From the NCBI GenBank assembly GCA_034421575.1, contig DAOUKG010000078.1:1-64000 (forward strand): a stretch of DNA of 64,000 nt. Direction: 5' to 3'. Origin of the DNA: VXLM01 sp034421575. Lineage in GTDB: Bacteria > Chloroflexota > Dehalococcoidia > Lucifugimonadales > VXLM01. Both the position numbers and the translations under genes were made by a program. Within the stretch, counting starts at the first letter, position 1, and the number at the start of each line of letters is the position of its first letter. Positions 16,208 to 25,106 of the stretch are shown one piece after another. The notes beneath the pieces are model-generated. The model had not been told where the DNA came from. It made no database searches and saw only the letters and a list, made by a program, of their open reading frames with translations.

Positions 16208-18595
16208 TCACCCGTCAGACTCGTCCTTCCCGCAGAACTCCATTTCACCCAGATTAAGCCCGCTGCCCAGCTTCCGCAGGCTATCGGGGACACACCCCGT
16301 AAACTCGTTGTCTGCCGCGTCAAACGTTATCCCCCTGGGCAAGTTGCCAAGCTCCGGCGGTATCTCACCACTTAGCATGTTGTCCCACAAATAGAGGACA
16401 TTTAGGTTGGATAGATTGCCCAGCTCAGGCGGAATTTCCCCCGTCAGCTTATTCCGCGAGAGGCTCAGTTCTTCGAGATTCGTTAGATTGCCAAGCTCCG
16501 CCGGAATCTCACCGCTCAGCGAGGTCGTCCACAAGTACAGGAACTTGAGATTGATGAGCATCCCCAACTCAGGCGGGATCTCTCCGGTCACCTCGTTCTG
16601 TGCGATCGAAAGATATGTCAGGTTGGAGAGGTTGCCCAGTTCGGCCGGTATCTCTCCTATTAGTTTATTTTTTGAGAGTCCCAGTTCTCGCAGATTTGAG
16701 AGGTTGGCAAGCTCGACCGGTATCTCACCGCTCAGCATGTTGTCCCATAGGAAGAGCTTCTGCAAGTTCGAAAGACTGCCCAGTTCCGGTGGAATCTCAC
16801 CGCTCAGTTGGTTTTCGCTCAGGTACAGATATTCCAGATCGGTTAGCTCGGCCAGTTCCGGCGGTATTGCCCCGGTAAGCTGGTTGTCCCAGAGTGCCAG
16901 CACAGACAAGTTTGAGAGGCGCGACAGTTCCGGCGGGATCTCCCCGCTCAGGTCATTCTCATTCAGGTAAAGGTATTCCAGGGTGGAGAGGAGTCCTAGT
17001 TCCGGCGGTATGGTGCCAAGTAGCTTATTCCCCGACAGGATCAGTTCCGTCAGATTGGGAAGTTTGGCAAGCTCTACCGGAATCTCGCCGTCCAGCTGGT
17101 TATTCCAAAGGGAAAGCACCGTCAGGTTAGTCAGTCGCGCCAATTCCGGCGGGATCTCTCCGCTCAGCCAGTTGTCTCGTAGGTAGAGGGACTCCAACTC
17201 TCCCAGGTTGCCTAGTTCCGGAGGAATCGCCCCGACCATTCCATTGTCATAGAGACTCAGGAATTGAAGGTTGGTAAGGTTGCCCAGTTCCGGCGGGATC
17301 TCCCCACTCAACAGGTTCTCGTTCAGGTACAGATCGGTGAGTTTGGAGAGCTTTCCCAGTTCTGCAGGGATCTCACCCGACAGCTGGTTGTTCCATAGGC
17401 CAAGTATCGTCAATTCAGAGAGGTTGCCCAACTCCGCCGGAATCGACCCCCTCAGCCAGTTCCCCTGCAGGTCCAACTCGGTCAGCGTCGTCAGTAGCCC
17501 CAGTTCGGCGGGGATTGATCCCCTTAGGCGGTTTTCGCCTAGAGACAGCTTGATGACGTTTCCTTCCGCGTCGGTCACGACGCCAAGCCACCAATCGAGC
17601 GGCCTGTCGCTCAACCAGTTGTCGTTGTTCTCCCAGCTCTCACCCTCCGTGGCATGGTAGAGCGCCGTTAGCGCATCCAGGGCGGCGCACCCCGGCCCGA
17701 CAATGTCCACGAGATGCTCGAGTTCCGCCGCAGAGCACCCGCTAAGCTGCAGGCCCTCAAGTCCCAGTTCCGTCAACTTGGAGAGTTGGCCCAGCTCCCG
17801 GGGGATCTCGCCCCTCAATTTGGTCTTCGAGAGATCCAGTTTCCTCAACTCGGAGAGGCTGCCCAATTCCGGTGGAATCGTCCCCAGCAGATTATTCTGC
17901 GAGAGGTCCAACTCCATCAGGTTCGCAAGTCTGCCCAAGCCGGGAGGAATCTCTCCGGCCAGCCTGTTGTCATGAAGGTCCAGCAATTCCAGTTCGGCAA
18001 GATCGCCCAGTTCCCCAGGAATCTCGCCAATCAAGAGGTTCTCTGAGAGGTCGAGGGTTTCCAGGTTCGCCAAGTCTCCCAACTCCGCCGGGATGAGACC
18101 GACCAGCCAGCCCCCACGAAGCACTATCTTTGTTAGTTTGGAGAGTTGGCCCATCTCCTGCGGGATATTCCCCGCCACCTTGTTATCGACAAGGACCAGT
18201 CCAGTAACTCGACCATCCTCGTCGGTCGTAACCCCATACCACTCGCCGATTGGCCTATCGCTCAGCCAGTTGTCGCTCCTCGTCCAATTCTCCCCACCCG
18301 CGGACTCGTAGAACGCCACCAGCGCCGCCCTATCCAGAAGCGTCGCATCGACAGTTGGCGTCGCTGTCGGCTCAGGCGTGGACGTGGCTGTTGGCGTGGG
18401 AACAGGTGTAGACGTAGCAGTAGGCTCCGGGGCGACTGCCTCCGCTGTGGGAACAGTCGTTGGCTCAGGACTAGGATCGCCACACGCGACAAGCATCACT
18501 GCCACGCACAACAGCGCCAGCATCGACGCGATGCCTCCCACTGATGTCGTCATGGCTGTAATCCCCAAGACAACCCTCGTGACGTAAGCACTCAT
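16208..18595 (-). CDS. Leucine-rich-repeat surface lipoprotein
   Basis: This 795-aa protein begins with a signal peptide ending in the lipobox LVAC (Cys38), followed by a Pro/Thr-rich linker of PTATSTPEP type (~45-82). The rest is plant-type LRR of about 24 residues per unit (LxxLxxLxLxxNxLxGxIPxELGxL). There are two modules, each opened by an LRR cap of the type ALVAFYESAGGENWTRSDNW / ALTALYHATEGESWENNDNW: the first has about eight repeats, the second about sixteen. It ends in a capping segment with two Cys (GCVPDSLRKL, MEFCGKDESDG). It is presumably anchored outside the membrane and used in protein or glycan binding. The internal repeats are near-identical at the DNA level, so copy number may vary. 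Confidence 0.9.
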   Translation of the reverse strand: MSAYVTRVVLGITAMTTSVGGIASMLALLCVAVMLVACGDPSPEPTTVPTAEAVAPEPTATSTPVPTPTATSTPEPTATPTVDATLLDRAALVAFYESAGGENWTRSDNWLSDRPIGEWYGVTTDEDGRVTGLVLVDNKVAGNIPQEMGQLSKLTKIVLRGGWLVGLIPAELGDLANLETLDLSENLLIGEIPGELGDLAELELLDLHDNRLAGEIPPGLGRLANLMELDLSQNNLLGTIPPELGSLSELRKLDLSKTKLRGEIPRELGQLSKLTELGLEGLQLSGCSAAELEHLVDIVGPGCAALDALTALYHATEGESWENNDNWLSDRPLDWWLGVVTDAEGNVIKLSLGENRLRGSIPAELGLLTTLTELDLQGNWLRGSIPAELGNLSELTILGLWNNQLSGEIPAELGKLSKLTDLYLNENLLSGEIPPELGNLTNLQFLSLYDNGMVGAIPPELGNLGELESLYLRDNWLSGEIPPELARLTNLTVLSLWNNQLDGEIPVELAKLPNLTELILSGNKLLGTIPPELGLLSTLEYLYLNENDLSGEIPPELSRLSNLSVLALWDNQLTGAIPPELAELTDLEYLYLSENQLSGEIPPELGSLSNLQKLFLWDNMLSGEIPVELANLSNLRELGLSKNKLIGEIPAELGNLSNLTYLSIAQNEVTGEIPPELGMLINLKFLYLWTTSLSGEIPAELGNLTNLEELSLSRNKLTGEIPPELGNLSNLNVLYLWDNMLSGEIPPELGNLPRGITFDAADNEFTGCVPDSLRKLGSGLNLGEMEFCGKDESDG

Positions 18596-18932
18596 AACGT
18601 AAGTACCTTACTTGAGACAGGAAGTATACCACGAAAACCGGCTCATGCATCTATTGGCGGGACGGGATGAGATTCCAGCCTCAAGTCCCTGGAAATGAAA
18701 AAAAGCCCCGCGAGGGGGCTTTTCTCATTTCCGCAATTCTATCGTATCACAACGTATCCCGAATTGTCAAGAAATGATTACGTATAACGGCATATCAATC
18801 CCCAAAGAAGATGAAAAAGAAGTAAATACGTGGTATAGCATATCATAAAGTGAATAAAAGAACAATATTGTGCGAATACCGTATCTGTGCTATGGTTGTC
18901 ACCGTCCCCATTGAGCCTACCGAGGAGACCGT
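18596..18932. other. AT-rich divergent intergenic region
   Basis: Apart from the hairpin at 18692-18732, the stretch 18735-18895 is markedly AT-rich for this genome (runs such as CATATCATAAAGTGAATAAA). A possible promoter for the downstream ABC exporter is TTGTGC (about 18868-18873), 17 nt, TATGGT (about 18891-18896), which would place initiation just upstream of the TTG start. No gene on this stretch is supported. Confidence 0.4.
18692..18732. terminator. Strong bidirectional terminator-like hairpin in a divergent region
   Basis: GGAAATGAAAAAAAGCCCC / GGGGGCTTTTCTCATTTCC form a nearly perfect ~18-bp stem with a GCGA loop, A-rich on one side and T-rich on the other. Both flanking genes start away from it, so it does not end either of them. 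It may end a small transcript or stop read-through in both directions. Confidence 0.6.
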
Positions 18933-20693
18933 TTGACAACCACCTCCACCACCGACAGCTACGCCCGCAGTCTCGTCATCCGCGAGGTTCGAAGACAGTG
19001 GCGCACACTCGTCATCGTCGTCGCCCTCATGTTCCTCGGCACCGGCGCCGCACTCGTCACCCCACTGCTTCTCCGAGAGCTGATCGACAGTGCGATTCCA
19101 AGCTCCGACACGGCCATGATCCTCACCCTCGTGGTCGCTATGACCCTCCTCCCCGTCGTCGACGTGGGACTCGGACTGGTCCGCAACTACGCCCGCGCCT
19201 CCGTCGGCGAGGCCGTGACGCGCCGCCTCCGCACCGACCTGTTCAACCACCTCATCCACGGACGGATCGACGACATCGAGGGCACCAAACTGGGTCATTT
19301 GGCCACCGTCCTTACGCGAGGTTGCAGTCGCGTCGGCGAGGTTTTCGTCGCCCAGACCGTCGTGCAGTCGATCTATCACTCGATGCTGGTCGTCGTGACC
19401 GCCGGGATCATGTTCTCCCTCAACTGGAAGTTGGCGCTCATCACCCTCCTGGCGTTCCCGCCCTCGTACCTCCTCGCCCGCGTCGCCGGAAGTCGTGAGC
19501 GCAGGCTGAACAGCGAGCAGATGGACATAGTCTCCTCCGGCCACTCGTACATCACGGAAGTCTTCGACAACATCAAGACGGTCAAGTCGTTCACCGGAGA
19601 GAGCCGCGAGGCGGCCTGGTGGGAGGGATGGACGCGCCGCAACTGGCGAAACAAGGCCCGCATGATCGCCCACCATGATCTCTTCCGTTTCGGCTTCTGG
19701 GTTGCCATCCAAAACGTCATGCAAGGCCTCATCTTCGGCTACGGCGCGTTCGAGGTCGTCAACGGTCGCGCCACCGTCGGCGACCTCGTCGCGTTCCTCG
19801 CGTACCTGCCGGGGTTGTATGAGTCGGCCAGGAGAGTCCTCGACTTCATCACCGTGGGCGAGTCCGTCAAGGCGGACTCCGACCGGATCGACGAACTCAT
19901 GGCCCTTCCAACGGAGGGAACGACCGGCCTCCGAGACCCGGTCGCGAAGAACGGCGGACCGTCGGTCGAATTCTCCAACGTCAGCTTCCGATACGCGCGT
20001 GAGGGCTTCGGCATCGAAGACCTGAGCTTCCGGGCGGAGGCGGGAGAGTTCGTGGGTATCGTCGGCCCGACGGGAGGCGGCAAGAGCACCGTCCTCGACC
20101 TCGCACAGGGCTTCTACGAGCCGCTGCAAGGTCGCATCCTGTTCGACGGCCACGACCTCCGAGACCTCCCCATCGGCGCGGTGCGACGGCACATATCCGT
20201 CGTACCCCAGGACGCCTGGCTATGGAACGACACCGTTCTCTCCAACATCGTCTACCCCGAAAAGCAACCCGACACAGCCTTCGTCCAGCAGGTCGTCCGC
20301 GACGCCCAGCTTGCCGGCTTCATCGAGTCGCTGCCCAACGGTCTCGGCGAAGAACTTGGCCCGAAAGGCCTCGATCTCTCCGGCGGCGAGCGTCAGCGCA
20401 TTGCCATCGCTCGCGCCCTCTACAGAAACGCCGGACTCGTACTCCTCGACGAGCCGACCTCCGCCCTCGACGCGCGGACCGAGTTCCATCTCACCGCCGC
20501 GCTCGACACCCTCCGCCAACGCAGCACCCTCATCGTGGTAGCCCACCGCCTCAAGACCGTCATCGACGCCGACAAGATTCTCGTCATTGATGGCGGCCGG
20601 ATCGTCGAGTCCGGCCCGCCCGAAGAGCTCAGGCAGGGTTCAGGCTTGTTCGCTATGATGTATGAGATGCAGTCGCTTGAAGTAAAGCGGTAG
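18933..20693 (+). CDS. ABC exporter, fused permease-ATPase (MsbA/MDR type)
   Basis: This 586-aa half-transporter has an N-terminal six-helix exporter domain (LVIVVALMFLGTGAALVTPLL, MILTLVVAMTLLPVVDVGLG and further segments to ~300) and a C-terminal ATPase. The ATPase shows Walker A GPTGGGKST (~378-386), the Q-loop VVPQDAW, signature LSGGERQRIA, Walker B LVLLDEPTSALD and the switch His in VVAHRLKT. It would work as a homodimer exporting lipid, peptide or drug; the cargo is not predictable. The start is a TTG with GGAG 6 nt upstream. The region ahead is AT-rich and carries an orphan terminator. Plus-strand genes follow at 20.8 kb after a 130-bp gap with its own promoter. Confidence 0.92.
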   Translation: MTTTSTTDSYARSLVIREVRRQWRTLVIVVALMFLGTGAALVTPLLLRELIDSAIPSSDTAMILTLVVAMTLLPVVDVGLGLVRNYARASVGEAVTRRLRTDLFNHLIHGRIDDIEGTKLGHLATVLTRGCSRVGEVFVAQTVVQSIYHSMLVVVTAGIMFSLNWKLALITLLAFPPSYLLARVAGSRERRLNSEQMDIVSSGHSYITEVFDNIKTVKSFTGESREAAWWEGWTRRNWRNKARMIAHHDLFRFGFWVAIQNVMQGLIFGYGAFEVVNGRATVGDLVAFLAYLPGLYESARRVLDFITVGESVKADSDRIDELMALPTEGTTGLRDPVAKNGGPSVEFSNVSFRYAREGFGIEDLSFRAEAGEFVGIVGPTGGGKSTVLDLAQGFYEPLQGRILFDGHDLRDLPIGAVRRHISVVPQDAWLWNDTVLSNIVYPEKQPDTAFVQQVVRDAQLAGFIESLPNGLGEELGPKGLDLSGGERQRIAIARALYRNAGLVLLDEPTSALDARTEFHLTAALDTLRQRSTLIVVAHRLKTVIDADKILVIDGGRIVESGPPEELRQGSGLFAMMYEMQSLEVKR

Positions 20694-20770
20694 CCTCAGT
20701 CTCTGCCATGACCCCTACCCCCACTGTAGTGCCAAGCCGGACAACCCCTCATTTGGCAATTCTCCCTGCC

Positions 20771-20798
20771 TTCTGACCTAATCCCCTTATGGTATGAT
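20771..20798 (+). promoter_or_regulatory. Candidate promoter of the toxin-antitoxin pair
   Basis: TTCTGA, a 16-nt spacer and TATGAT (20793-20798) lie 25 bp before the toxin start, so the leader would be very short. This is the usual place for an autoregulated TA promoter; no operator palindrome is obvious. Confidence 0.5.
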
Positions 20799-20822
20799 GT
20801 AGACTGTGGGCTACAATGATTT

Positions 20823-21119
20823 ATGGCTAAAGTACTTCAGACGGAGACATTCAGGCGGTGGTTGCATGGATTACAAGATGATGGAGCGATTGTAAGAATC
20901 ACTGCCCGCTTGCGTCGCGTAAGTCAAGGAAATCTCGGAGACGTGCGTTCCATCGGGGACGGCATCTTCGAGATGAGAATCCGATATGGGCCGGGCTACC
21001 GGATCTACTTCATTCGACGTGGTTCTGAATTAATCGTGCTACTGTGTGGCGGCGATAAGGGGAGTCAGCAGAGGGACATAGAAAGAGCGAAACGCCTGGC
21101 AGCCAACTTGGAGGAATGA
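20823..21119 (+). CDS. RelE/ParE-fold toxin, HI1419 (HigB-like) family
   Basis: This 98-aa protein matches the addiction-module killer family (Gp49/HI1419): SxxFRRWLHGLQD N-terminus, ARLRRVSQGNLGDVRSIGDG, then EMRIRYGPGYRIYFIRRG and the C-terminal VLLCGGDKGSQQRDIERAKRL. The toxins are ribosome-dependent mRNA interferases. The stop overlaps the start of the antitoxin gene (ATGA), giving the toxin-first order typical of HigBA/HI1419-HI1420. Confidence 0.88.
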   Translation: MAKVLQTETFRRWLHGLQDDGAIVRITARLRRVSQGNLGDVRSIGDGIFEMRIRYGPGYRIYFIRRGSELIVLLCGGDKGSQQRDIERAKRLAANLEE

Positions 21120-21463
21120 TGCCTGAGAAGCTGACTGAGTTTGACGCAGTTGAATACATAAATACCGAGGAACGAGCCCGGTTGTACCTCGAAGCGGCTG
21201 CGGACGAGGACCCTGGCGACGGCAGTCTGATCCGTGCGGCCTTGAACGATATCGCCCGCGCTCAGAACATGAGCCGTCTCGCTCGTGATGCCAATCTCGA
21301 TAGGGCCGGTCTTTACAAGGCACTCTCGGAGGACGGAAATCCATCCTTCGCAACGGTAATGAAGATCACTCGAGCGCTCGGACTGAAGCTGCGTCTCGAA
21401 CCCGACGAGAGAGTCGAAAGTCCCGCGATAGAAGCGTCTACGGTCTCTGCCTCGCGGTCGTGA
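21116..21463 (+). CDS. HigA-like addiction-module antidote protein, HI1420 family
   Basis: This 115-aa protein has an HTH of the Cro/XRE type (IARAQNMSRLARDANLDRAGLYKALS, ~47-72) preceded by the family's FDAVEYINTEERARLYLEAA and followed by GNPSFATVMKITRALGLKL. It should neutralise the preceding toxin and repress the pair. A second ATG directly follows the first; GGAGG fits either. The C-terminal tail is Ser/Ala-rich and probably disordered. Confidence 0.88.
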   Translation: MMPEKLTEFDAVEYINTEERARLYLEAAADEDPGDGSLIRAALNDIARAQNMSRLARDANLDRAGLYKALSEDGNPSFATVMKITRALGLKLRLEPDERVESPAIEASTVSASRS

Positions 21464-21549
21464 TTGACATCGGTGAAAGCGGCGTAACTTCAACCGGTCA
21501 CCTCCGCCCGTAGTTCACTCTATCTGTGAGAAAGAGAACAGCACCTCCC

Positions 21550-21897
21550 ATGAAGACAACCAAAATCCTCTACATGCTCTGGGTAACCGACATGGGCCCA
21601 GCCGTGGCGTTCTACCGCGACGTGTTTGGCCTCAACGTCCACACGCAGTCGCCCAACTGGTCGGAGCTTACGCTCGGGGACTCGACGGTCGCCCTGCATC
21701 AGGGAACCAACGACAGCTTTCAGATGACCGGGTTGAGCTTCGAGGTTGATGATATCGACGAGGCCTGCCGCGAAATAGAAACGGCGGGCGGAAGCATCGT
21801 CCATCCTCCGCGCGATGGCGGCATCCCCGGTCTGCGCCTCGCCGAGGTGACCGACATCGACGGCAACCGCATCCAACTCGGCAGTCAAGGGAACTAG
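21550..21897 (+). CDS. VOC-family (glyoxalase/bleomycin-resistance type) protein
   Basis: This short vicinal-oxygen-chelate protein has a single pair of beta-alpha-beta-beta-beta modules: ILYMLWVTDMGPAVAFYRDV, then FGLNVHTQSPNWSEL, FEVDDIDEACREIETAGG and the closing VTDIDGNRIQLG. The ATG at 21550 gives the standard MKTTKILYML start; a GTG eight codons earlier is possible. No function can be assigned: such proteins include dioxygenases, isomerases and resistance proteins. It is followed 2 bp later by a GrpB-family gene. Confidence 0.8.
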   Translation: MKTTKILYMLWVTDMGPAVAFYRDVFGLNVHTQSPNWSELTLGDSTVALHQGTNDSFQMTGLSFEVDDIDEACREIETAGGSIVHPPRDGGIPGLRLAEVTDIDGNRIQLGSQGN

Positions 21898-21899
21898 CG

Positions 21900-22463
21900 T
21901 TGCCGCTCGGAATTCCTAGAACCAGCTCCATCGTCGTACCTTACGACCCGAACTGGCGCTTGCTGTTCGAGGAGGAGCGTCGCCGCATTGTGGAGGCCGT
22001 CGGGCACATCGTGGCGGGCGTTCACCATGTGGGCAGTACGGCGATTGCGGGTATGCCCGCCAAGCCCATCCTCGATATCGCCGTGCTGCTGCACGAGTTT
22101 GAGGACGGGGAGCGGTGCATTGAGCCGTTGGAGAATATCGACTACTTTCACAAGGGTGTGGATGAAGCCGACATCCCCGGAGACCGGTTCTTCCTCAGAG
22201 GTCATCCTCCAAAAGAGGGCTGCTCCGACGGCGAGGAGATTAGGACTCACGTCCTCCACATGTATACTGTTGACAGTCCAATCCGGCAGAACCACTTCCT
22301 GTTCCGCGATTACCTAATTGCCCACCCTGGGGTCGCCGCCGAGTACGCGCGGCTCAAGTTCGCCCTTGCGGAAAAGCACTCGGATGACCGCGCTTCTTAC
22401 AGTTCAGGCAAGAGATCGTTCATAACCGAAGTGCTCGCGAAGGCCTCCGGGGAGTTCGAGTAG
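21900..22463 (+). CDS. GrpB/UPF0157-family protein (nucleotidyltransferase fold)
   Basis: This 187-aa protein carries the family hallmark HVGSTAIAGMPAKPILDIAV (~41-60), the GS and DxD pattern of the polymerase-beta superfamily, and the start VPYDPNWRLLFEEER. The middle has HVLHMYTVDSPI and the end FRDYLIAHPGVAAEYARLK. The family is often annotated 'GrpB' or as a dephospho-CoA-kinase appendage; its reaction is not established. The start is a TTG immediately after the VOC stop codon, so the two are coupled. The next gene overlaps its stop by one base. Confidence 0.85.
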   Translation: MPLGIPRTSSIVVPYDPNWRLLFEEERRRIVEAVGHIVAGVHHVGSTAIAGMPAKPILDIAVLLHEFEDGERCIEPLENIDYFHKGVDEADIPGDRFFLRGHPPKEGCSDGEEIRTHVLHMYTVDSPIRQNHFLFRDYLIAHPGVAAEYARLKFALAEKHSDDRASYSSGKRSFITEVLAKASGEFE

Positions 22464-23200
22464 TGCCGCATCGAGGAATCACCGTCACCGACGCCGCCGA
22501 CCTGACGGACCTGCTCCGCCAAGATATCTCGTTCGTCGAATGCACCTTCGACGGCGGCTCCTTTGCCGGACTCTCCGTCGACGCGCTCGATCTGACCGAT
22601 TGTTCCCTCCAGGACTCCGACTTCTCGCACCTGACCTGCGCCGAGCTCCGGATCTCACGTTCCGACCTTCAACGCGCCAACTTCTACCGCGCCGACATCA
22701 AGGAGTCCCAATTCACCGACTCCAACTGCGCCTCCGCGAAGTTTCCGAACGCCAAGATGAACCTGTCTCGGCTTACCGACAGCGATTTCTCACTCAGCAA
22801 CTTCGATGGCGCAAGCCTCTTCGGCGCCGACCTCACCGGCTCACGCTTCCGCGCCGTATCCTTCGGATCGACCAACCTCGATGGAGTCACAATCGACCGT
22901 GTCGGTTTCGTCATGGCGACCCTCGCACACAGGAACTTCCGCAAACAGCGCATAACGGGAGTCGACTTCACGGAAGCCGACCTCTCCGGCTGCGACTTCA
23001 CCGAGTCGATCTTCGAGGACTGCCGCATCGAAAATGTCACCGTCAGCCCCGAGACCTCCTTCGCCGGAGCGGACCTTCGAGGCGCGCGACTCTCCAACCT
23101 CCGGCTCGACATCGCCCGCGCCACCGGGGCCGTCGTCACGCAATCCCAAGCCTCCGGCATCCTCCACGACACCTACGGAGTAATCGTCATAGAAGGGTAG
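22463..23200 (+). CDS. Pentapeptide-repeat protein
   Basis: This 245-aa protein is built of A(D/N)LXX-type pentapeptides (SDFSH, CAELRISRSDLQRANFYRAD, FDGASLFGADLTGSRF, VDFTEADLSGCDFTES, FAGADLRGARLSNL), giving a right-handed quadrilateral beta helix. Some members (MfpA/Qnr) mimic DNA and protect gyrase; most have unknown roles. No membrane segment is seen. The start is a GTG overlapping the stop of the GrpB-like gene, so the three genes 21.5-23.2 kb are probably one operon. Confidence 0.88.
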   Translation: MPHRGITVTDAADLTDLLRQDISFVECTFDGGSFAGLSVDALDLTDCSLQDSDFSHLTCAELRISRSDLQRANFYRADIKESQFTDSNCASAKFPNAKMNLSRLTDSDFSLSNFDGASLFGADLTGSRFRAVSFGSTNLDGVTIDRVGFVMATLAHRNFRKQRITGVDFTEADLSGCDFTESIFEDCRIENVTVSPETSFAGADLRGARLSNLRLDIARATGAVVTQSQASGILHDTYGVIVIEG

Positions 23201-23515
23201 GGAACCTTGCATCTGTTAAACCGGAGCGACGTTACACCCCACACGGCCTTCGACAAGCTCAGGCCGAACGGGGCCGTGCCGGGGTGTCAGTAACTGCCTT
23301 GAACACGACCTCCCCTTTGAACTCTCTGTGTTCTCTGCGGTGAATCGTCATCCTGTCCTGAGCAAGTTACTTGAAAGCCTGTCGAAGGGCGGTTCATGGT
23401 TCGACAAGCTCACCACGAACGGGGTTCACGGACGTCGGAAACACCCTCTCAGGGGGCAGGGCACTATCCCGCCCTAACTCCCCACTCTGTGGGAGTCGCC
23501 TCGTCCTGCTCGTCC
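23201..23515. repeat. Composite repeat cluster at a convergent junction
   Basis: It holds GCGACGTTACACC, CCTTCGACAAGCTCAGGCCG and GCCGGGGTGTCAGTAACTGCC (23223-23297), the composite also present at 3702 and 59539. CTGTGTTCTCTGCGGTGAAT follows at 23328, then a second set (23350-23430) with TTACTTGAAAGCCTGTCGAA and TTCGACAAGCTCACCACGAA in opposite orientations. No gene is supported. Confidence 0.6.
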
Positions 23516-24139
23516 TCACCCCCCCACAGCCCGCACGATCCTCTCAGCCACCCTGCCTATATCCCCGTCCGGTTCGTGAACGACCTTCCCGGCCAACTCG
23601 GCGGGCACCGTCTCCCCAACCCAGTACGGATGCCCCACCGCCAGGAGCATCGGCACGTCCCCCTTTGAATCGCCCACGGCTGCAACATCTTTCATCTCTA
23701 CGCCCAGCTCACGCGCCAGTTCTGCGACCCACGTCGCCTTGTCCTCAGGCCAGAAGTGAGTTATCCGTCCGTCAGGTGAAAGCCCCGTGCCAATGCCATA
23801 GTCCGCACAGAATCTCTCCACACACCACTCCACCGCGAACTTCCACGTGAGCGATACAAGTGCTATCTGGAAACCGTGTTCATGAAGCAGCGCGAATCCC
23901 TCATCCACTCCGGGAGCAGCCTGCATTGACACGACCTGCTCGCGGAGCTCATCGATCGTGTAAGAGCAAAACCACTCCGCGAACTCCTCCCTTGCTGCGA
24001 CTATGGCCTCCGTCTGGGTGAAGTCCAGCTGCTCAAACTCCCGCACCCGCTCCAGGCGGCCGATGCCTAGCCCGATGGCTTCCCACACGGATTCTCCCCA
24101 AAGCAGCGTCCCATCGAGGTCAAACGCGGCAAGCTTCAA
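23516..24139 (-). CDS. HAD-superfamily phosphatase (SerB-like subfamily)
   Basis: Motif I is AAFDLDGTLLWG with the nucleophile Asp near the N-terminus; motif II is ALVSLTW; motif III/IV is VAAVGDSKGDVPMLLAVG. The all-helical cap with FAEWFCSYTIDELREQVV is of the phosphoserine-phosphatase/type IB kind. Natural substrates in this family vary (phosphoserine, sugar phosphates and others). Two TTG starts are possible. I use the one at 24139 (207 aa), because the extra 21 residues from 24202 would translate a GCCGCGATTTCGCGGC palindrome. Neither TTG has a strong Shine-Dalgarno. Confidence 0.75.
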   Translation of the reverse strand: MKLAAFDLDGTLLWGESVWEAIGLGIGRLERVREFEQLDFTQTEAIVAAREEFAEWFCSYTIDELREQVVSMQAAPGVDEGFALLHEHGFQIALVSLTWKFAVEWCVERFCADYGIGTGLSPDGRITHFWPEDKATWVAELARELGVEMKDVAAVGDSKGDVPMLLAVGHPYWVGETVPAELAGKVVHEPDGDIGRVAERIVRAVGG

Positions 24140-24239
24140 GACATCACGCGGAAACTGGGAGACGCGAAAGGGTAGGGCAACAGCCGCGATTTCGCGGCGC
24201 AATGTGTCAATTCAAACTCGGGACTCGCGCCCCGGACCC

Positions 24240-25106
24240 TCACCGGGCGATGATCGGCGACTGTAGGAACTTGAAGATGTCCGAGTCCGCCGGAAGCACG
24301 ACGGTCGTGTTCTCGCCAAGGAACTCGGCGTAGGCGTCCAGTGACCGCAGGAAGGTATAGAATTCGGGGTCTCGCTCCAATGCATCAGCGTAAATCGCGA
24401 TGGCCTCCGCCTCGGCCTCACCCCTGATGATGTCGGCTTCCTTCTGCGCCGTCGACCGGATCTCAACGGCCTCGCGATCAACCTCCGCCCGCTTCTGCAG
24501 GTCGGCCTCCGCACCTTCAGCGCGCTCACGGTCTGCGATGCGCTTCCTTTCCGCCTTCATGCGCTCATAGACGCTGCCGGCGATCGACTGCGGGAAGTCC
24601 GCCCGCTTGATCCTCACGTCCACTATGTCGATCCCAAGCTCGCTGATGAGTGGACGGACGGCGTCGCGCACGTCGTTTTCGATCTGTTCGCGCTTGGTCT
24701 TGATGATTTCGAGCTGCAAATCGCTAGCGATCTCCCGGCGAAGTTCCGACGCCACGATGTCAATAACCCTCGATCGCGCCTGCGCAACGCTGCGAACGGT
24801 CTGGAAGAACAACAGCGGGTCGGTGACCCTGCCTCTCGCGTACACGTCGATGATCAACCGCTTCTTGTCGGAGGTCAGAAGCGACTCGGCCGGCGCGTCG
24901 AAGATGAGAAGCCGCTTCTCGAACTTCGTAACGCTGTCAACCAGCGGCGCCTTGACGTACAGACCCGCGGACCTGATCGATCGCTGTGGGTCGCCCAATC
25001 GCGTGATGATTGCGAGCTCCGTCTCGTCGACCACGACCAGCACCTGCGGCAATATGATTGCCGATAGTACCAACAGCGTTATGAGTAGCGTCGCGATGAA
25101 TCTCAT
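24240..25106 (-). CDS. hflC: Protease modulator HflC
   Basis: This 288-aa protein has an N-terminal signal anchor (FIATLLITLLVLSAIILPQV) and an SPFH/band-7 domain (VVDETELAIITRLGDPQR, GLYVKAPLVDSVTKFEKRLL) with the long alanine/glutamate coiled coil (ERAEGAEADLQKRAEVDREAV, ...). HflC and HflK form a membrane cage around the FtsH protease and affect its substrate choice. It starts within the last codons of hflK (4-bp ATGA overlap), so the pair is translationally coupled. Confidence 0.93.
   Translation of the reverse strand: MRFIATLLITLLVLSAIILPQVLVVVDETELAIITRLGDPQRSIRSAGLYVKAPLVDSVTKFEKRLLIFDAPAESLLTSDKKRLIIDVYARGRVTDPLLFFQTVRSVAQARSRVIDIVASELRREIASDLQLEIIKTKREQIENDVRDAVRPLISELGIDIVDVRIKRADFPQSIAGSVYERMKAERKRIADRERAEGAEADLQKRAEVDREAVEIRSTAQKEADIIRGEAEAEAIAIYADALERDPEFYTFLRSLDAYAEFLGENTTVVLPADSDIFKFLQSPIIAR

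Noticed and set aside
18843..20192. A 449-aa minus-strand frame opposite the ABC exporter
   Set aside because: It is antisense to a protein with complete ABC motifs, acidic and rich in G/V/D as expected of a reverse-complement frame.
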